From positions 8,602,157 to 8,666,156 of the forward strand of contig OU015566.1 of assembly GCA_907165135.1 (NCBI GenBank): 64,000 nucleotides of DNA, in the 5' to 3' direction. The first letter of the stretch is position 1. Each line of letters opens with the position of its first letter. The stretch comes from Oikopleura dioica (Eukaryota > Chordata > Appendicularia > Copelata > Oikopleuridae). Positions 21,301-31,439 of this stretch are shown piece by piece. The notes under the pieces are model-generated. The model was given only the letters and a program-made list of their open reading frames with translations, had not been told where the DNA came from and searched no databases. The position numbers and the translations under genes are program-made.

Positions 21301-24070
21301 AGTTCTGGACGAAGCCACGTGATTTCGGATTCTTCGAGTCTCTTTCAAAATGAGGCAAGGAACGCGCTTCAAAACCGTTTGGAATTCGACTACCAGACAG
21401 GACCTGCTGACCGACGCAGGCAACCATTTGGGCAATATTAATGTTTGAACCTTTGGAACCACAGAGTGCCATGTTGAGAGGCGTATTGAACTTTGACAGC
21501 TCGGCAAAACATGCTTTAGCTGCGTCGTCTCGAATTTTCGAGAGCTCTTTTTGGACCACGTTTTCTAGTGTTTCATCTGCTGTACACCCAGGCTAAACAC
21601 AGTTAATATTTGAATACAAAGAAGGCCTACTTGTAGTTTCAATTTATTATGTTTCTTGGCAAGAATATGCTCGTCAACTTTTCTATATTGCTCGTCAATG
21701 ACCCTCATTTTCTTCTTCAACAAATTCTCCGACGCCCAGACATCACCAATACCAATAGAAAAGCCTCTGTTACTCAAGTATCTAGGGCCGATTCTGCACA
21801 TGCGCCACATTGCCTGTGCAGCTGCTTCTTCTCCGTAATCTCGTGTCAACATGTAAAAGACCTGTTTCTTCGAGCCCGAGCCAAGCGAGTTTTTGTCCAT
21901 CGTACCAGCCACGAGCTCAGAATTACGGATCAACACCCACGAATCATTGCAAATCATCTCAGGCGAGCCTTTTGAATAACCAACACACTCTCGTCCTCGC
22001 CACTCCCATTTTCCAGAAGCGTTCTTCGCTGGAGCTTCAAATCTTTTTGCCTTCGAGCTCAGGTTGATCAACTCATTCGAGTTGCGATTTGGACGAAGAA
22101 GACAGGAAAACACTTGCTTTCCGGACCAAAGAGGGGTCGGCTTCAAAATGCAGGGCTGTGGGATGCGAAGTCGACCCTTGTTTCTCGCGGTGACTGTTGT
22201 GATGAGCCGTAAAAACTCTTAAAATTATGTTTTACTTATTGAACTCATAGAGATAAAGCTCACCTGAGTGGGTGAAAAAGACATCTTTCTGAGTTAGCAA
22301 GTACATCGAAGTGATGAAATCCTGAATAGAAGCGACGAGGGGCTCTCCAGACCTACAAGTCAGCGTATTAGACTTTACGCCCATAAGAACCATCGCCTCC
22401 GATCGAGCTTCGTTCGTTTGAGGGAGATGGACGTTCATTTCATCGCCATCGAAATCAGCATTGTAAGGAGCACAGACACATTCGTTGAATCGAAAGGTCT
22501 TCCAAGGCATAACTTTGACTTGGTGACTCATCATCGACTGGCGATGAAGGGAAGGTTGACGGTTGAAGAGAACAATATCCCCATCATGCAAATGTCTGTG
22601 GACGGTATCACCGATTCGGAGCTCTTTAGATTTTTCATCCCTTCTTCTTTTTTCGCGTAAGAACGTAAGATTACATTTTTCTCCATTTTTATACAGGATT
22701 TCATTCGCACCAGGATATTCACCGCCATTTTTGACAAGATTTTTCATCTGCGCAATATTGTACCGTGTAACTTGCTCTGCAAAGGTCAGCTTTTTTGCGA
22801 CATCGATAGGAATGCCGACTTGGTCGATGCGCAAGTTTGGATCTGGCGAAATGACGGATCGAGCGGTAAAGTTCACTCGTTTGCCTTGAAGGTTTTGGCG
22901 GAATCGTCCTTGTTTTCCCTTGAGTCGCTGGACAAGAGACTGGCGCGGCGTATCCTTGATCCGGAATTGCGACGGAAACGCGTTCAAGTTGACGCCAGAA
23001 TTGATCATCAAGGCATGTAGAGACTGAAGTACGTCCCAGGATGGGCCTACATGACTCGTTCTTCCTGCAATATCCTTTCCATCAAGAATTGCTCGTTCAA
23101 GACCAGAGTTAATCTTGAGAATATGCATCAGACTCGCTGTCAGATCATCCTCGTTCGTTCCTTGTCGGATATCAGACGTTACCGAAGGCCTGATAACTGA
23201 TGGAGATACTGGAATCTGCGTCAGTATCAAATCTGATGGGTGAACTGAGTCGACAGCCATACACAACAGCGGGTAATCTTCTTTTGGGATGTTTTCGAAG
23301 AGCTCTTGTGCTCTGCAAGCATCGATCGTGTGGCCAACAACTTTCTTCATGCTTTCCTTTAGGTCCTTTGATGCTGCCGGGTCGGTTAGTGCAAGTTGCA
23401 TGTCTTTTTTGAACTCGGTTTGGCTCGGGTGATCTTGGATCCGGCTAGTTTTTGCGCCAGTGTTTTTGAACTTGTATCGCTCGTGGAGAAACTTGTGAAA
23501 GCCGACCTTTTTCACTGGTCCGTTGTACTCGGAGCAATGGAAGCAGGCCTTTGGTACTTTTTTCACCAAAGCCATGATGACTTTTTTCAAGGATGTTTTC
23601 TGGTCGTAGGTCATCTTTGCATTGTCCAGCTTTTTGCGAAAATATTCACGGGTGTTGATCTTATTCGCGTTCTTGACGACATTTCCTTTCTCGTCGACGT
23701 CGTCATCGAGCAACACTCTCGAACAACCCTTGCAGATCATTTGCAGGAGATTATAAGTATGAGGTAGATAGCCAGTGTGGAAGATAGGCAAGGCGAGTTT
23801 GATGTGTCCAAAGTGACCCGGACAAGCTATCCGGTCATTTCCACAAGTGGGACACATCGCACCTTTTTCAAATGGACCTAGTTTTGGATCAAACACGCCG
23901 TGCTGCGTTGGCTCCTTCTTGTCAGGCTTTTCGGGGTTGTAAGCGTGGTAGTTGTTGACTTCAACGACCGAGTAGTCCGAAATGATCTGCGGCGGGGGGA
24001 CGCCGAAGATCATACTCGCGGGGGTGAAGATTTCCCCCGTTTCGCGGAACTGTTCTTTTTGGGAGGCCAT
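18344..24070 (-). CDS. POLR3A: DNA-directed RNA polymerase III largest subunit
   Basis: Starts at ATG 24070 ([13 protein letters not shown]), close to the POLR3A start, rather than at the upstream TTG of the open frame. The large first exon (to about 22255) holds the zinc-binding clamp ([51 protein letters not shown]) and the active-site aspartates in [16 protein letters not shown]. Later exons hold [52 protein letters not shown] and [18 protein letters not shown], and the end [13 protein letters not shown] to VGVTVGT (stop 18344). These follow subunit C1 of Pol III, not Pol I or II, and there is no heptad-repeat tail. The enzyme makes tRNA, 5S rRNA and small RNAs in the nucleus. One intron (19688-20677, about 990 nt) is far longer than the others and contains a plus-strand gene. 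Confidence 0.95.
20054..20596 (+). CDS. Small acidic coiled-coil protein nested in a POLR3A intron
   Basis: Lies on the opposite strand, wholly inside the POLR3A intron 19688-20677. Three exons: [18 protein letters not shown] to KWMG, then [20 protein letters not shown] to EEKLGS, then [18 protein letters not shown] (stop 20594-20596). The first intron is 45 nt with GT-AG ends. The product is about 135 residues and very acidic, with one predicted coiled coil. The start MGC would suit N-myristoylation at Gly2 and palmitoylation at Cys3, although position 6 (Phe) is not the favoured Ser/Thr. No family recognised. The third exon is the least certain; without it the frame ends after [11 protein letters not shown]. 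Confidence 0.5.
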
Positions 24071-24235
24071 TTCGACTGTCAATCTACATCAGGAAATAAA
24101 TAAGTAAACGTAAAAACTATTTTTGGATTGATTGATTGGTGTACTAGTAGAATTGGGATAGAGTATTCAGTCATGTATTGTATGAATTAATTGTGATGAA
24201 AAATTGCAGGGGATTTTTGATAGGAACAACTGTAT

Positions 24236-25467
24236 TTAGCTATAAGCAAAGTACAGCGTTTTCACTGTTTCGTCAGAGGCAAAAGTATTGCAAATGGGGC
24301 AGGATTCTTTCTTCTGGAACCAGCTGTTGATGCACAGGGCTCCGAAGACATGCCCGCAGGGGAGAGCGACCGGATCATGATTCATGGCCGTGTCAGAACA
24401 AATGACACATTCAGGGAGCATGCCCGGCTTGGCAGGAGTGAGGTTCTTGATTTTGATCTTTTCGGGCTTTTTGGGCTTTCGGGTGTTTTCAAAATTGCTC
24501 GAAAAAGAAGCAAAGAATCAAAAAAGAAAACACTTTCCTTTGGCGGTTTTGTTTTCTGATGATTTTCGAGTTTCTTTTTGAGTTGTTTTATCTCGAATTC
24601 CATATTGGTGATCGTTTTCTCCGACTTGCTCAAGTCTTTCGTCATTTTTGAATTGGCAAATTTTACGTCATCCATTTTCGATTTCAAGCTTTTGAGTTCT
24701 TTGGAGTGTTGCTTTTGATTTGACTCCATTGATTCGATTTTGTTCTTCTTCTCGTTGATCAGGTTTGTTTTTTCTTTCATCAGGCTCTGCAATTTTGTAT
24801 TTTCAGTTTTGAGTATTGCTCGTTCGATTTCCAGCGATCCGAGTTTCTTTCGCATGCATTCGCACTCCTCTGCGTAGATATTTTCTACGTCGACGGAGAC
24901 TTTGAGGTTTTCAATTTCTTCGTTTTTCTTTTCCAACTGCTTCTCCATCTTAAAAAGTAATCGAAAATGAGCGTCAAGGAAGCAGAAACTTACGAAGCTC
25001 ATTTGACTCTTGAGCTCTCGCTGAATTCGATCTTGTTTTCGTTGATAGGTTTTCATGAGAGTACTTCTGTAGCATTCCGTATCGTAGTATCGCAAGAATA
25101 CTTCCTCTGGCGTTTCGTATTCTGAAGCTGATCCCTTAAAACTCGAACGCGAAAAGACACCCTTACCGTTTTTAACTTCGTTTGGATAATAAACCAAAAA
25201 GTTCCAGTTTCGTTTCAGCGATTTCCAAGTGAAAAATTTCAGTATTCGAAAGTGCGTGAAAACGAAGTGAACAACAAGCCCTGTGAAAAGAATCCTCCAC
25301 GAGCCGAAGTACCAGCTGATCAGGATTAGCAAGCAGAGGATATCTAACGAAACAGCGCTAGAAAATCATCGTTTGAAAAATATTATAAAAAGAAAGATTT
25401 CAGAGGTAAAAAATGGAACCGCGCGTCACGCGACCTTTTCTTTGCTCCAGCTCAAAGCTGCGAGCAT
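24236..25467 (-). CDS. Membrane-anchored coiled-coil RING protein
   Basis: The model starts at ATG 25467 (MLAALSWSKEKVA) and joins four exons in phase. Near the N-terminus are two hydrophobic segments (LDILCLLILISWYF and WRILFTGLVVHFVF). A long coiled coil follows (QLEKKNEEIENLKVSVDV through EIKQLKKKLENHQK), then a basic linker and a C-terminal RING: LPECVICSDTAM, ALPCGHVFGALCINSWFQKK and SCPICNTF, ending VKTLYFAYS. The order (membrane anchor, coiled coil, RING) suggests an E3 ubiquitin ligase on an intracellular membrane; this is inference. The start overlaps the end of the preceding membrane-protein gene, and POLR3A follows 165 nt downstream with a pyrimidine-rich AG acceptor just before its ATG, so the three may be co-transcribed. 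Confidence 0.65.
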
Positions 25468-26104
25468 CTTCTCAAGTCAATTGAGAAACTTACAGTAAGT
25501 AGTTTTTGAAGAGCTTCAATGTTCCAAGAGTAAGCGGCATTTCTGATATTTGTCGTTCTCTGCAAAAAGGATGAAAATGAGATTCGTTGAGATTTCATAG
25601 AAGTGTGAGTTTTCAACCCTTTTTCCTTTCAAGAGCCGCGTTGAAATCCATTTGGAACTGTTTGTGCTTGTGTTGTTCCATCGCCTCTCTTTGAAGCCTT
25701 CGAATTTCGTGGCTTTCCAGATCTTCGTCAAAAAGCATGTTGTAAATTCTTTCAAGTGCTGTTCCGGGTCCTCCGTGTTTTCTGTAGAACTCCTTGTTGA
25801 GGCACTCGCTGGGAATGTACTCCAAATCCGACGATTCGGAATCATCTTTCAATCTGGTTAAATTTTGCTCGTGTTTCTGACATTCGAGACAGTAGCAATT
25901 TAGAATTTTCCGGGGCAAAGTGTACGGGTAGACGTTCCAGTAATACTTGGCCAAAATAATGGAGAATTTTACGATTAATTGGCCAATGGCGTAGAGAAAC
26001 GCTGGAATTGCTGTAAAATCGAATTCGTATTCTATCTCTTTTTCTTTCTTTTTGACGTCTTTCGCTTTATTTATGGGCATTTTTTTCTTTGGCCAAAGTC
26101 GCAT
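25452..26104 (-). CDS. Membrane protein with charged cytoplasmic tail
   Basis: First ATG in the frame is at 26104 (MRLWPKKKMPINKAKD). A charged start is followed by a hydrophobic stretch (TAIPAFLYAIGQLIVKFSI) that could be one membrane helix, a cysteine pair (NCYCLECQKH), an acidic segment (DDSESSDLEYIPSECLNK) and a helical basic C-terminus (EIRRLQREAMEQHKHKQFQM). A 51-nt GT-AG intron near 25567-25617 joins to RTTNIRNAAYSWNIEALQKL. The frame then runs to a stop at 25452-25454, overlapping the start of the next gene by 16 nt; a splice at a GTAAGT just before the end is an alternative. Family not recognised. Confidence 0.5.
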
Positions 26105-26964
26105 TACAATTGGAAATCCGCGGGCTCTTGTTTGCTCGAATAAAATTTGACCCAATGGGGCAATTTCAAGTCGTTTTTACGATTTCATTCTGATTGCATC
26201 TGACTGACCGTGACCGACAAAAAGCAATAAAAGAAAATCGACGATGATATTAGTAATAAAAAGACGAATGGAAGATCTTGAGATCTCTAGAAAAAGAACT
26301 CTTTTCAAAGATTGAAAATTAAATTCTAGAATTAAAATTTAACCTATCCTGGTGGTCTTAGATCCCGTTTCTTCGGCATTCTCCCTTTTCTTTTAACCAA
26401 TTTCTTGAGAATATCGCGGAAAAGGAGCGACGAAAAAGGTTCGTACACGGGAGAATCTACGAGCGGCGCTGATTGGTCGCCCGAGAAAGCGAGTAACCAA
26501 CGATTGCTCGAGACATTATCAGAATTCTTCACGAATTAATTTTGCCTCTCCCTAAAGATCAGGCTCTATCGCGATGTTCTGTTTTATAAGCAGGTGCAGA
26601 GAAGGAAATATCATCATTTGAGAGACAGCGGAAACTATTTATATTTTTAGAGAACTAATAAAAAAGAAGGGTCAGGAATACACTCTGAAATCGTTATCGA
26701 AAATCGTCAAAATAAACAATGAAAGCACATAAAGTCGAGAAGCCACTTGCGGCTCCGAGAAAAAAAATGAAGCGCGTCTATTTCATCTCCAGCTCGAAGC
26801 CGCGAGCGGCTTTTCGGGTTTATTCAATTTACCTTTTACTACTTCTTTTTTTCAAATTTTCTTGCCTTATTCAAATATTGTTTATCAATTATTCCTGTTT
26901 TCTTTTCCATATTTTTTCACCCAAATTTAAAAGTCCGAATTTTCAGAACTCGGAACGGGAAAGA
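26105..26964. promoter_or_regulatory. Divergent region upstream of the chromodomain gene
   Basis: About 860 bp between a minus-strand membrane-protein gene and the plus-strand chromodomain gene. It contains open frames on both strands (minus near 26344-26532, plus near 26719-26960) that lack a convincing start or conserved content. The T-rich run up to TTTTCAG at 26941-26946 is a good acceptor site just before the chromodomain start. Confidence 0.35.
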
Positions 26965-28707
26965 ATGTCAGATGGCGGTAGCGACGAAGAGTGGGAAGTT
27001 GAAGCTCTCCTTGACCACAGAAATGTCGACGAGGATGGCAATAAACTGGAAGAAACTGAGTACAGAATTCGCTGGGTCGGATTTCCTCCAGGTAAATAAC
27101 ACAAAGAAAAATATCAGATATTTTCGTCATTCTACTTAGACGATGACACCTGGGAGCCGCGAAAAAACCTGGAATCCAGTTTGCACCTGATCGACGAGTA
27201 TGAAAAGAAGATAAAACGGCGAGCCCAGCGGCGAAAAGAAAAACGCCAACGAAGAGCAAAACTCTACAATTACGCAAAAGACGATCTTCCTGGAATGCCG
27301 GTGTTGAATTTGGACATGGATCTTGACGAGCGGCCTCTTCAGTTGCCCCGAGACTTTGATGAAAACAAGTGGGAGCTCGCTGAGCCATTTATGTGCCCTT
27401 TCTGTGGGAAACTAACCAGTAAGAGTAGTTCGAGAATCGCTAGAATTAATTTGAAAAAATAGGTTCTCACGAAGGCTTGCGAATTCACCAGCAAAAATGC
27501 CGACCATTGAAAAAAGTCGTCGAGGAACTGAAAAAGATGCGGCCATCTCGACAGCCAGTAGACGACTCTTCTAACGACGAGGAAGAAGCACCAGAAATGG
27601 ACGAGCTCGCTTCGCCACAGAAAAAGACCGGTCGCGCGGCGCCAGGAAGCGATGAAGAAATGGAGGCGCAGGAGTTTATCGCGAAAGAAATGGGCATGAA
27701 CGTCATGCGGGTTGAGGAAGAAAAGAGCGAGGGTCAGCAGATGCCATCCATGTCAGAGCTGGAAGATCAGGAGATGTCTGTCGATCAAGCGAACATGACT
27801 GACGATGAGAAGGCAGCAGAAGAGGAGAACAAAGGGCAGAAGCCGCCAGTTGGTGACGAAAAAGCGATTGAAACGCCCGCTGGAGAAGAATCAGAAGGTG
27901 ATAAGATTGAGGAGGAATTGATGCCGAAGCCAACTGAGGATGAGATCGCGGAAACCACTGTCGGAAGCTCTGCTGATGAAGAGTACAAACAATTTCTTCA
28001 CTCGCCTCCGAAAGCCTGCTCGACTCAGCTTGAAGGTAATTAATCAAACTTGATAAATTATAACTTGATTTAACGAAAAAGATGACTCCCGCCCATGTCA
28101 GACCGGCCAACAGCTTTCTGGTCAAAAACGCCCTTGGAGTGGCTAGTTTGACTGAAGTCTAAAAAAGGTCAAAAAAGGACATTTATTATCTCTCGTTTAT
28201 CTACACAATCTGCACCATTTCCGTACAACCAAACCCTTCAAGTTTCATCAAAAAAGTTTTAACGCTCCAAAAAATACTGCTTCAAACTGAATTCGAAATT
28301 GTTTTTGTTCAACAGCCCAAATTGACTGTTTCCCCGAAGGGTAAATGTCTGAAAGAAAAACTTACCACATCTTTGTATAACCTGCCCTTATTACCCAAGG
28401 CCTCACACATCTCCGGACTTATCTTTCTCTTTTAGATGGCGCTTCTGGAGTTGGAATATCCATTCAAATTGCTGCAACTGAAGAAGAAGGCTTTCCCCCT
28501 GAAGCAGAGCCAACATCGCGGGTGCGACCAGAGAGCCCCCCAGCGAGTGAGGTGATCGATGAAGGAAACGATGTCTACGAGGAGGTAGTCGAAACAACAG
28601 AACCAGAAGAGCCTCCAGCTGAAGAAGCGCCCGTCACTGTCATCGCCCAGCCAATGGGCCAGCTATTGTATTATATCGTTCCAGTGAACATTCTCAAACG
28701 TTCTTAA
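26965..28707 (+). CDS. Chromodomain and zinc-finger nuclear protein
   Basis: Start ATG 26965 (MSDGGSDEEWEVEALLDH). The chromodomain covers about residues 8-65 (EWEVEALLDHRNV, YRIRWVGFPP, DDDTWEPRKNLE), with the Trp/Tyr positions used to bind methylated lysine. A basic helix (IKRRAQRRKEKRQRRAKLY) follows, then a C2HC zinc finger (FMCPFCGKLT ... HEGLRIHQQKC). The rest is long and acidic. Exons are 26965-27091, 27140-27418, 27463-28036, a 39-nt exon 28082-28120 (multiple of three, so it could be skipped without changing frame), and 28436-28707, ending VPVNILKRS. Introns of 48, 44 and 45 nt, with one longer. A chromatin reader role is inferred; the combination does not match a named human gene that I recognise. 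Confidence 0.75.
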
Positions 28708-29000
28708 ATTAGCGACTTCTGACGAGAGCAAAGCGTAAGGAGAGCCTCTAGTAGATCCCCTCAAACTATATCGTATAGTTCACCACCTGCCTAGCCGAAA
28801 CTTTCAACTGCCCATCTCAAGAATCGCCATCAACATGTATATAAAGAACTGTTTCGTTAAATAATTGCACCTGTGGCCTATCTTTTATTTTAACTGCCAT
28901 CACCGAGTGACAGAAATTGAAACAACCATTGAAACAAAAACTACAGTTATCTTATCAAACAAAGTTGGTGTCGATTGTTTGCTTTTAGACTTTTTTCGAC
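28708..29000. other. Intercistronic region with small hairpin
   Basis: About 290 bp between the chromodomain gene and RPS29. It holds an inverted repeat ACTATATCGTATAGT near 28767-28782 and a T-rich tract ending TTGCTTTTAG just before the RPS29 leader (ACTTTTTTCGAC), which looks like a splice or trans-splice acceptor. No gene seen. Confidence 0.35.
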
Positions 29001-29218
29001 ATGGGACACGAAAACATCTGGTTCGCACACAAGGGCAAAAACACCAAAGGCCGAGGTATGATAACTCCCAAGAGGTGGTTGTTAAAAGTGCTCTAGGTTT
29101 CCGACAGTGCCGAATCACCGGTTGCCGATCCGGTCTCATCCGAAAGTACGGCCTCAACGTCTCTCGACGAGCTTTCCGAGAAATCGCGCCAATGGTTGGC
29201 TTCCAGAAGCTTGATTAA
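29001..29218 (+). CDS. RPS29: 40S ribosomal protein S29 (uS14), zinc-ligand-poor variant
   Basis: Two exons (29001-29055 and 29097-29218) with a 41-nt GT-AG intron encode 58 residues, close to the usual 56. The start MGHENIWFAHKGKN matches the eukaryotic S29 start (MGH + aromatic), and the core GLIRKYGLN is intact, with the ending GFQKLD. Normally four cysteines (CxxC ... CxxC) hold a zinc ion. Here the first motif reads QCRITGCRSG and the second reads NVSRRAF, so only the first cysteine is in its usual place; the second is Thr and the last two are Ser and Ala. The protein sits in the small-subunit head near the decoding site. No second copy is visible in the window, so whether this is the only S29 gene is unknown. 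AATAAA overlaps the stop at 29218-29223. Confidence 0.88.
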
Positions 29219-29223
29219 ATAAA
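29218..29223 (+). terminator. Polyadenylation signal of RPS29
   Basis: AATAAA shares its first base with the last base of the stop codon; an unusually short 3' end. Confidence 0.5.
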
Positions 29224-29352
29224 ACCTTCCTCCCTGATGATTGACTGTTCTTCAAGCTCGCTTGTTAAATAAATTCTCATCAGATGAAAAAGTTCCCTTT
29301 GATTATTGCATCAAAAACGATATCCATGAAGAGTGTAGTTAAGAAAGTCGAC

Positions 29353-30929
29353 ATGCCAAAGTTTAAATCTCGTGAAATCCTTTCGAGCGATTCTGACTCA
29401 TCAGACGATGATGTTCCATCGGAAAAACCAAAGGTCGTCGCCAAGCCTCCCAAAGCGGAAAAGCTTAAAAAGGAAAAGAAGAAGGAGAGAGGGCGAGGTG
29501 TGTGTGGAAATTCCTAATTGACAGTCTTTAATTCAGGGCTGGATAATTTGAAATCAACTCAAATCTCAACACCCCAAAACGGCCCAATTGACCAATCAGG
29601 ATGGCCAAATTCCCGAAATATGGGTGTTGAGATTTGAGTTGATTTCAAATTATCCAGCCCCTGGGCTCGGCAACCTGAGTACAGGGTCAGGCTCAGGGTC
29701 AGGGTTCGAAAATTTTTTCTCGAAATTTACTCAGGAACTCAGGTCAGGGTTTTTCACTCAGTCAGGTTCTCAGGCAAACAGGTCAGGCCTGTTCAGACTC
29801 AGGTACTCAGGTCAGACTCAGGGGCCTGACTCAGGGTAAAACACAGGGTTTTTTCGACCAAGTTCACACTTAAAAATTTCATTTTGCCCAGATAACTTTC
29901 AACCTGACAGTCCTGCAATCAGAAAATCGCCCTAATGATTGAAAATCAGTGTAATTGGACCCCCTGACGTTGCAAATTGAGCCTTTTTAGTACTTTTTTA
30001 CAGTAACTCAGGCCCTGTGTAAGCAACTCAGGCCTGTCTTTTAACTCAGGTCAGGGTCAGGCTCAGGGTTTTTTTTCTCGAGTCTCGATTTTACTCAGGC
30101 ACACTGTACTGTACTCAGTACTCAGGGGCCTGACTCAGGGCTTTTCTCAGGTCAGGTTGCCGAGCCCAGTCCAGCCCTGCTTTAATTCCAGTGAAGACAT
30201 TTGACCAGATGCTAACTAAATTCTTCAGAAGCTGAAAGACCAAAGAAGGAAAAGCGGAAGATCGAGAAACGTCCGATCTCCCCATGTCTGAACCGGACTC
30301 TCCTCCGAGGAAGAAAGAAAAAGCTAGACCGGAAAAGAAGAAACCCACGGCGAAGGGTGGCGACGAACCCGATGGAGGAGGCGTTGACTTGTCGCACATG
30401 ACTCTCATTGGCCCGAAACGATACATAGGCCCGATGGAATTCAAGGTAAACGATGAAGGTTTTGGCGAAAACTGAACATTGTTTATTAAAAGGGCAAGCA
30501 CTACTTGAACATCAGGGAGTACTACGAAGACTCGACGGGAATGAAGCCAACAAAGAAAGGCGTCGCTTTGAATCAAGGCGAGTGGCGAAAACTGAAAGAG
30601 TCATTCTACGACGTCGATGAAAAAATCCTCATCGCCGAGGCGGAAGACTACAATCCACTCGAGATAAGCGACAAGAAACAAATCCGTGTTACCAAATTCA
30701 AGGTTCGTTTATTATATTAAACGTTCAGAAGGAGTAAAATTTATAGGGAAAATTCCTTCTCATTGACATCCGGGAGTTCTACAATAAAGATGGCGAGAAG
30801 AAGCCCGGAAAGAAGGGAATCGCTCTGAAACCTGACCAGTACAACAAGATCAAGGTGGAATATCGCCATCAACATTGATTACTTATTATTTTTCAGGACA
30901 TGCAAGAAGAAATTGACGGCTGGTTCTGA
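29353..30929 (+). CDS. SUB1: Tandem PC4/SUB1-domain transcription coactivator
   Basis: The start at 29353 (MPKFKSREILSSDSDSSDDD) matches the Ser-rich start of PC4. Exons are about 29353-29499, 30239-30445, 30493-30702, 30747-30854 and 30897-30929. A lysine-rich linker precedes two PC4-type DNA-binding domains in tandem: GPKRYIGPMEFK + GKHYLNIREYYEDSTGMK + KKGVALNQGEWRKLKES, then KKQIRVTKFK + GKFLLIDIREFYNKDG + KKGIALKPDQYNKIK, ending EEIDGWF. PC4 binds single-stranded DNA as a dimer and aids Pol II transcription; here one chain carries both halves. Introns are about 42-47 nt except the first (29500-30238), which is swollen by a hAT-like element. The first-intron splice ends are inferred from phase. 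Confidence 0.85.
29526..30187. mobile_element. Non-autonomous hAT-like element in the SUB1 intron, with target duplications
   Basis: The element 29534-30179 starts CAGGGCTGGA and ends with its exact inverse TCCAGCCCTG. It is flanked by an 8-bp direct repeat CTTTAATT (29526-29533 and 30180-30187). An 8-bp duplication and CAGGG termini are hallmarks of hAT transposons. The 5' end carries a near-perfect inverted repeat pair (arms about 29535-29576 and 29619-29662), so it can fold back. A second inverted pair (GGGCTCGGCAACCTGA near 29666 against TCAGGTTGCCGAGCCC near 30152) encloses an array of CTCAGGTCAGGGT-like repeats. No transposase frame. Length 646 bp. Confidence 0.85.
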
Positions 30930-31439
30930 TTACAAAGTTCAATCTCCTGCAAGGATAAAATTAGAGACAATTTTTATCAACTGCCAAACGGTGCTCCGTA
31001 AATAACCATTTCTGCAAGAAGTTCGCGTAATTTAAAAATAAAGCCATAGATGGTCCATCGAAGAGAAATACATGATTGTGCATGTTTATGAAGAACTGTA
31101 CAATTTATTTTTTGTCTGCTGTTGGAAGAAGGGGCATTATTTACATGTTTGTGTGTACAGAAAACAAAGAAGAAATAGAAAGTCGGATTGTTCGCGTGAT
31201 AAAGGTTTGTCATTTTTTTAGAAAGTCATTTTTTGTAGGTAGGAAGAATTGTAAAGGAAAAGAGTTTGCTTGTGTAGCTTAGAATGCTTTACGCGGGTGT
31301 TGTTTATAAAATAGGTTTTTGTTTTGAAGAAGCTTCGGCTTGGCGTTGTTTGGCTCACCAGATGAGAGATTTGCGGCACTTGAGATTTGTTTCATATTCA
31401 TTCATGTTCGCCATATAATTATATGCTGCGCGCGTGGTC
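30930..31439. other. Tail-to-tail intergenic region
   Basis: About 510 bp between the ends of the SUB1 gene and the PIM-like kinase gene. Short open frames occur on both strands but look non-coding. It should hold both 3' untranslated regions. Nothing else seen. Confidence 0.4.

Noticed and set aside
21649-23767. Several plus-strand frames of over 80 codons opposite POLR3A
   Set aside because: They are mirror frames of strongly conserved POLR3A exons.
26344-26532. Minus-strand open frame ending RKGRMPKKRDLRPPG
   Set aside because: No ATG at the start, no splice partner found and no recognisable content; left as part of the divergent region.
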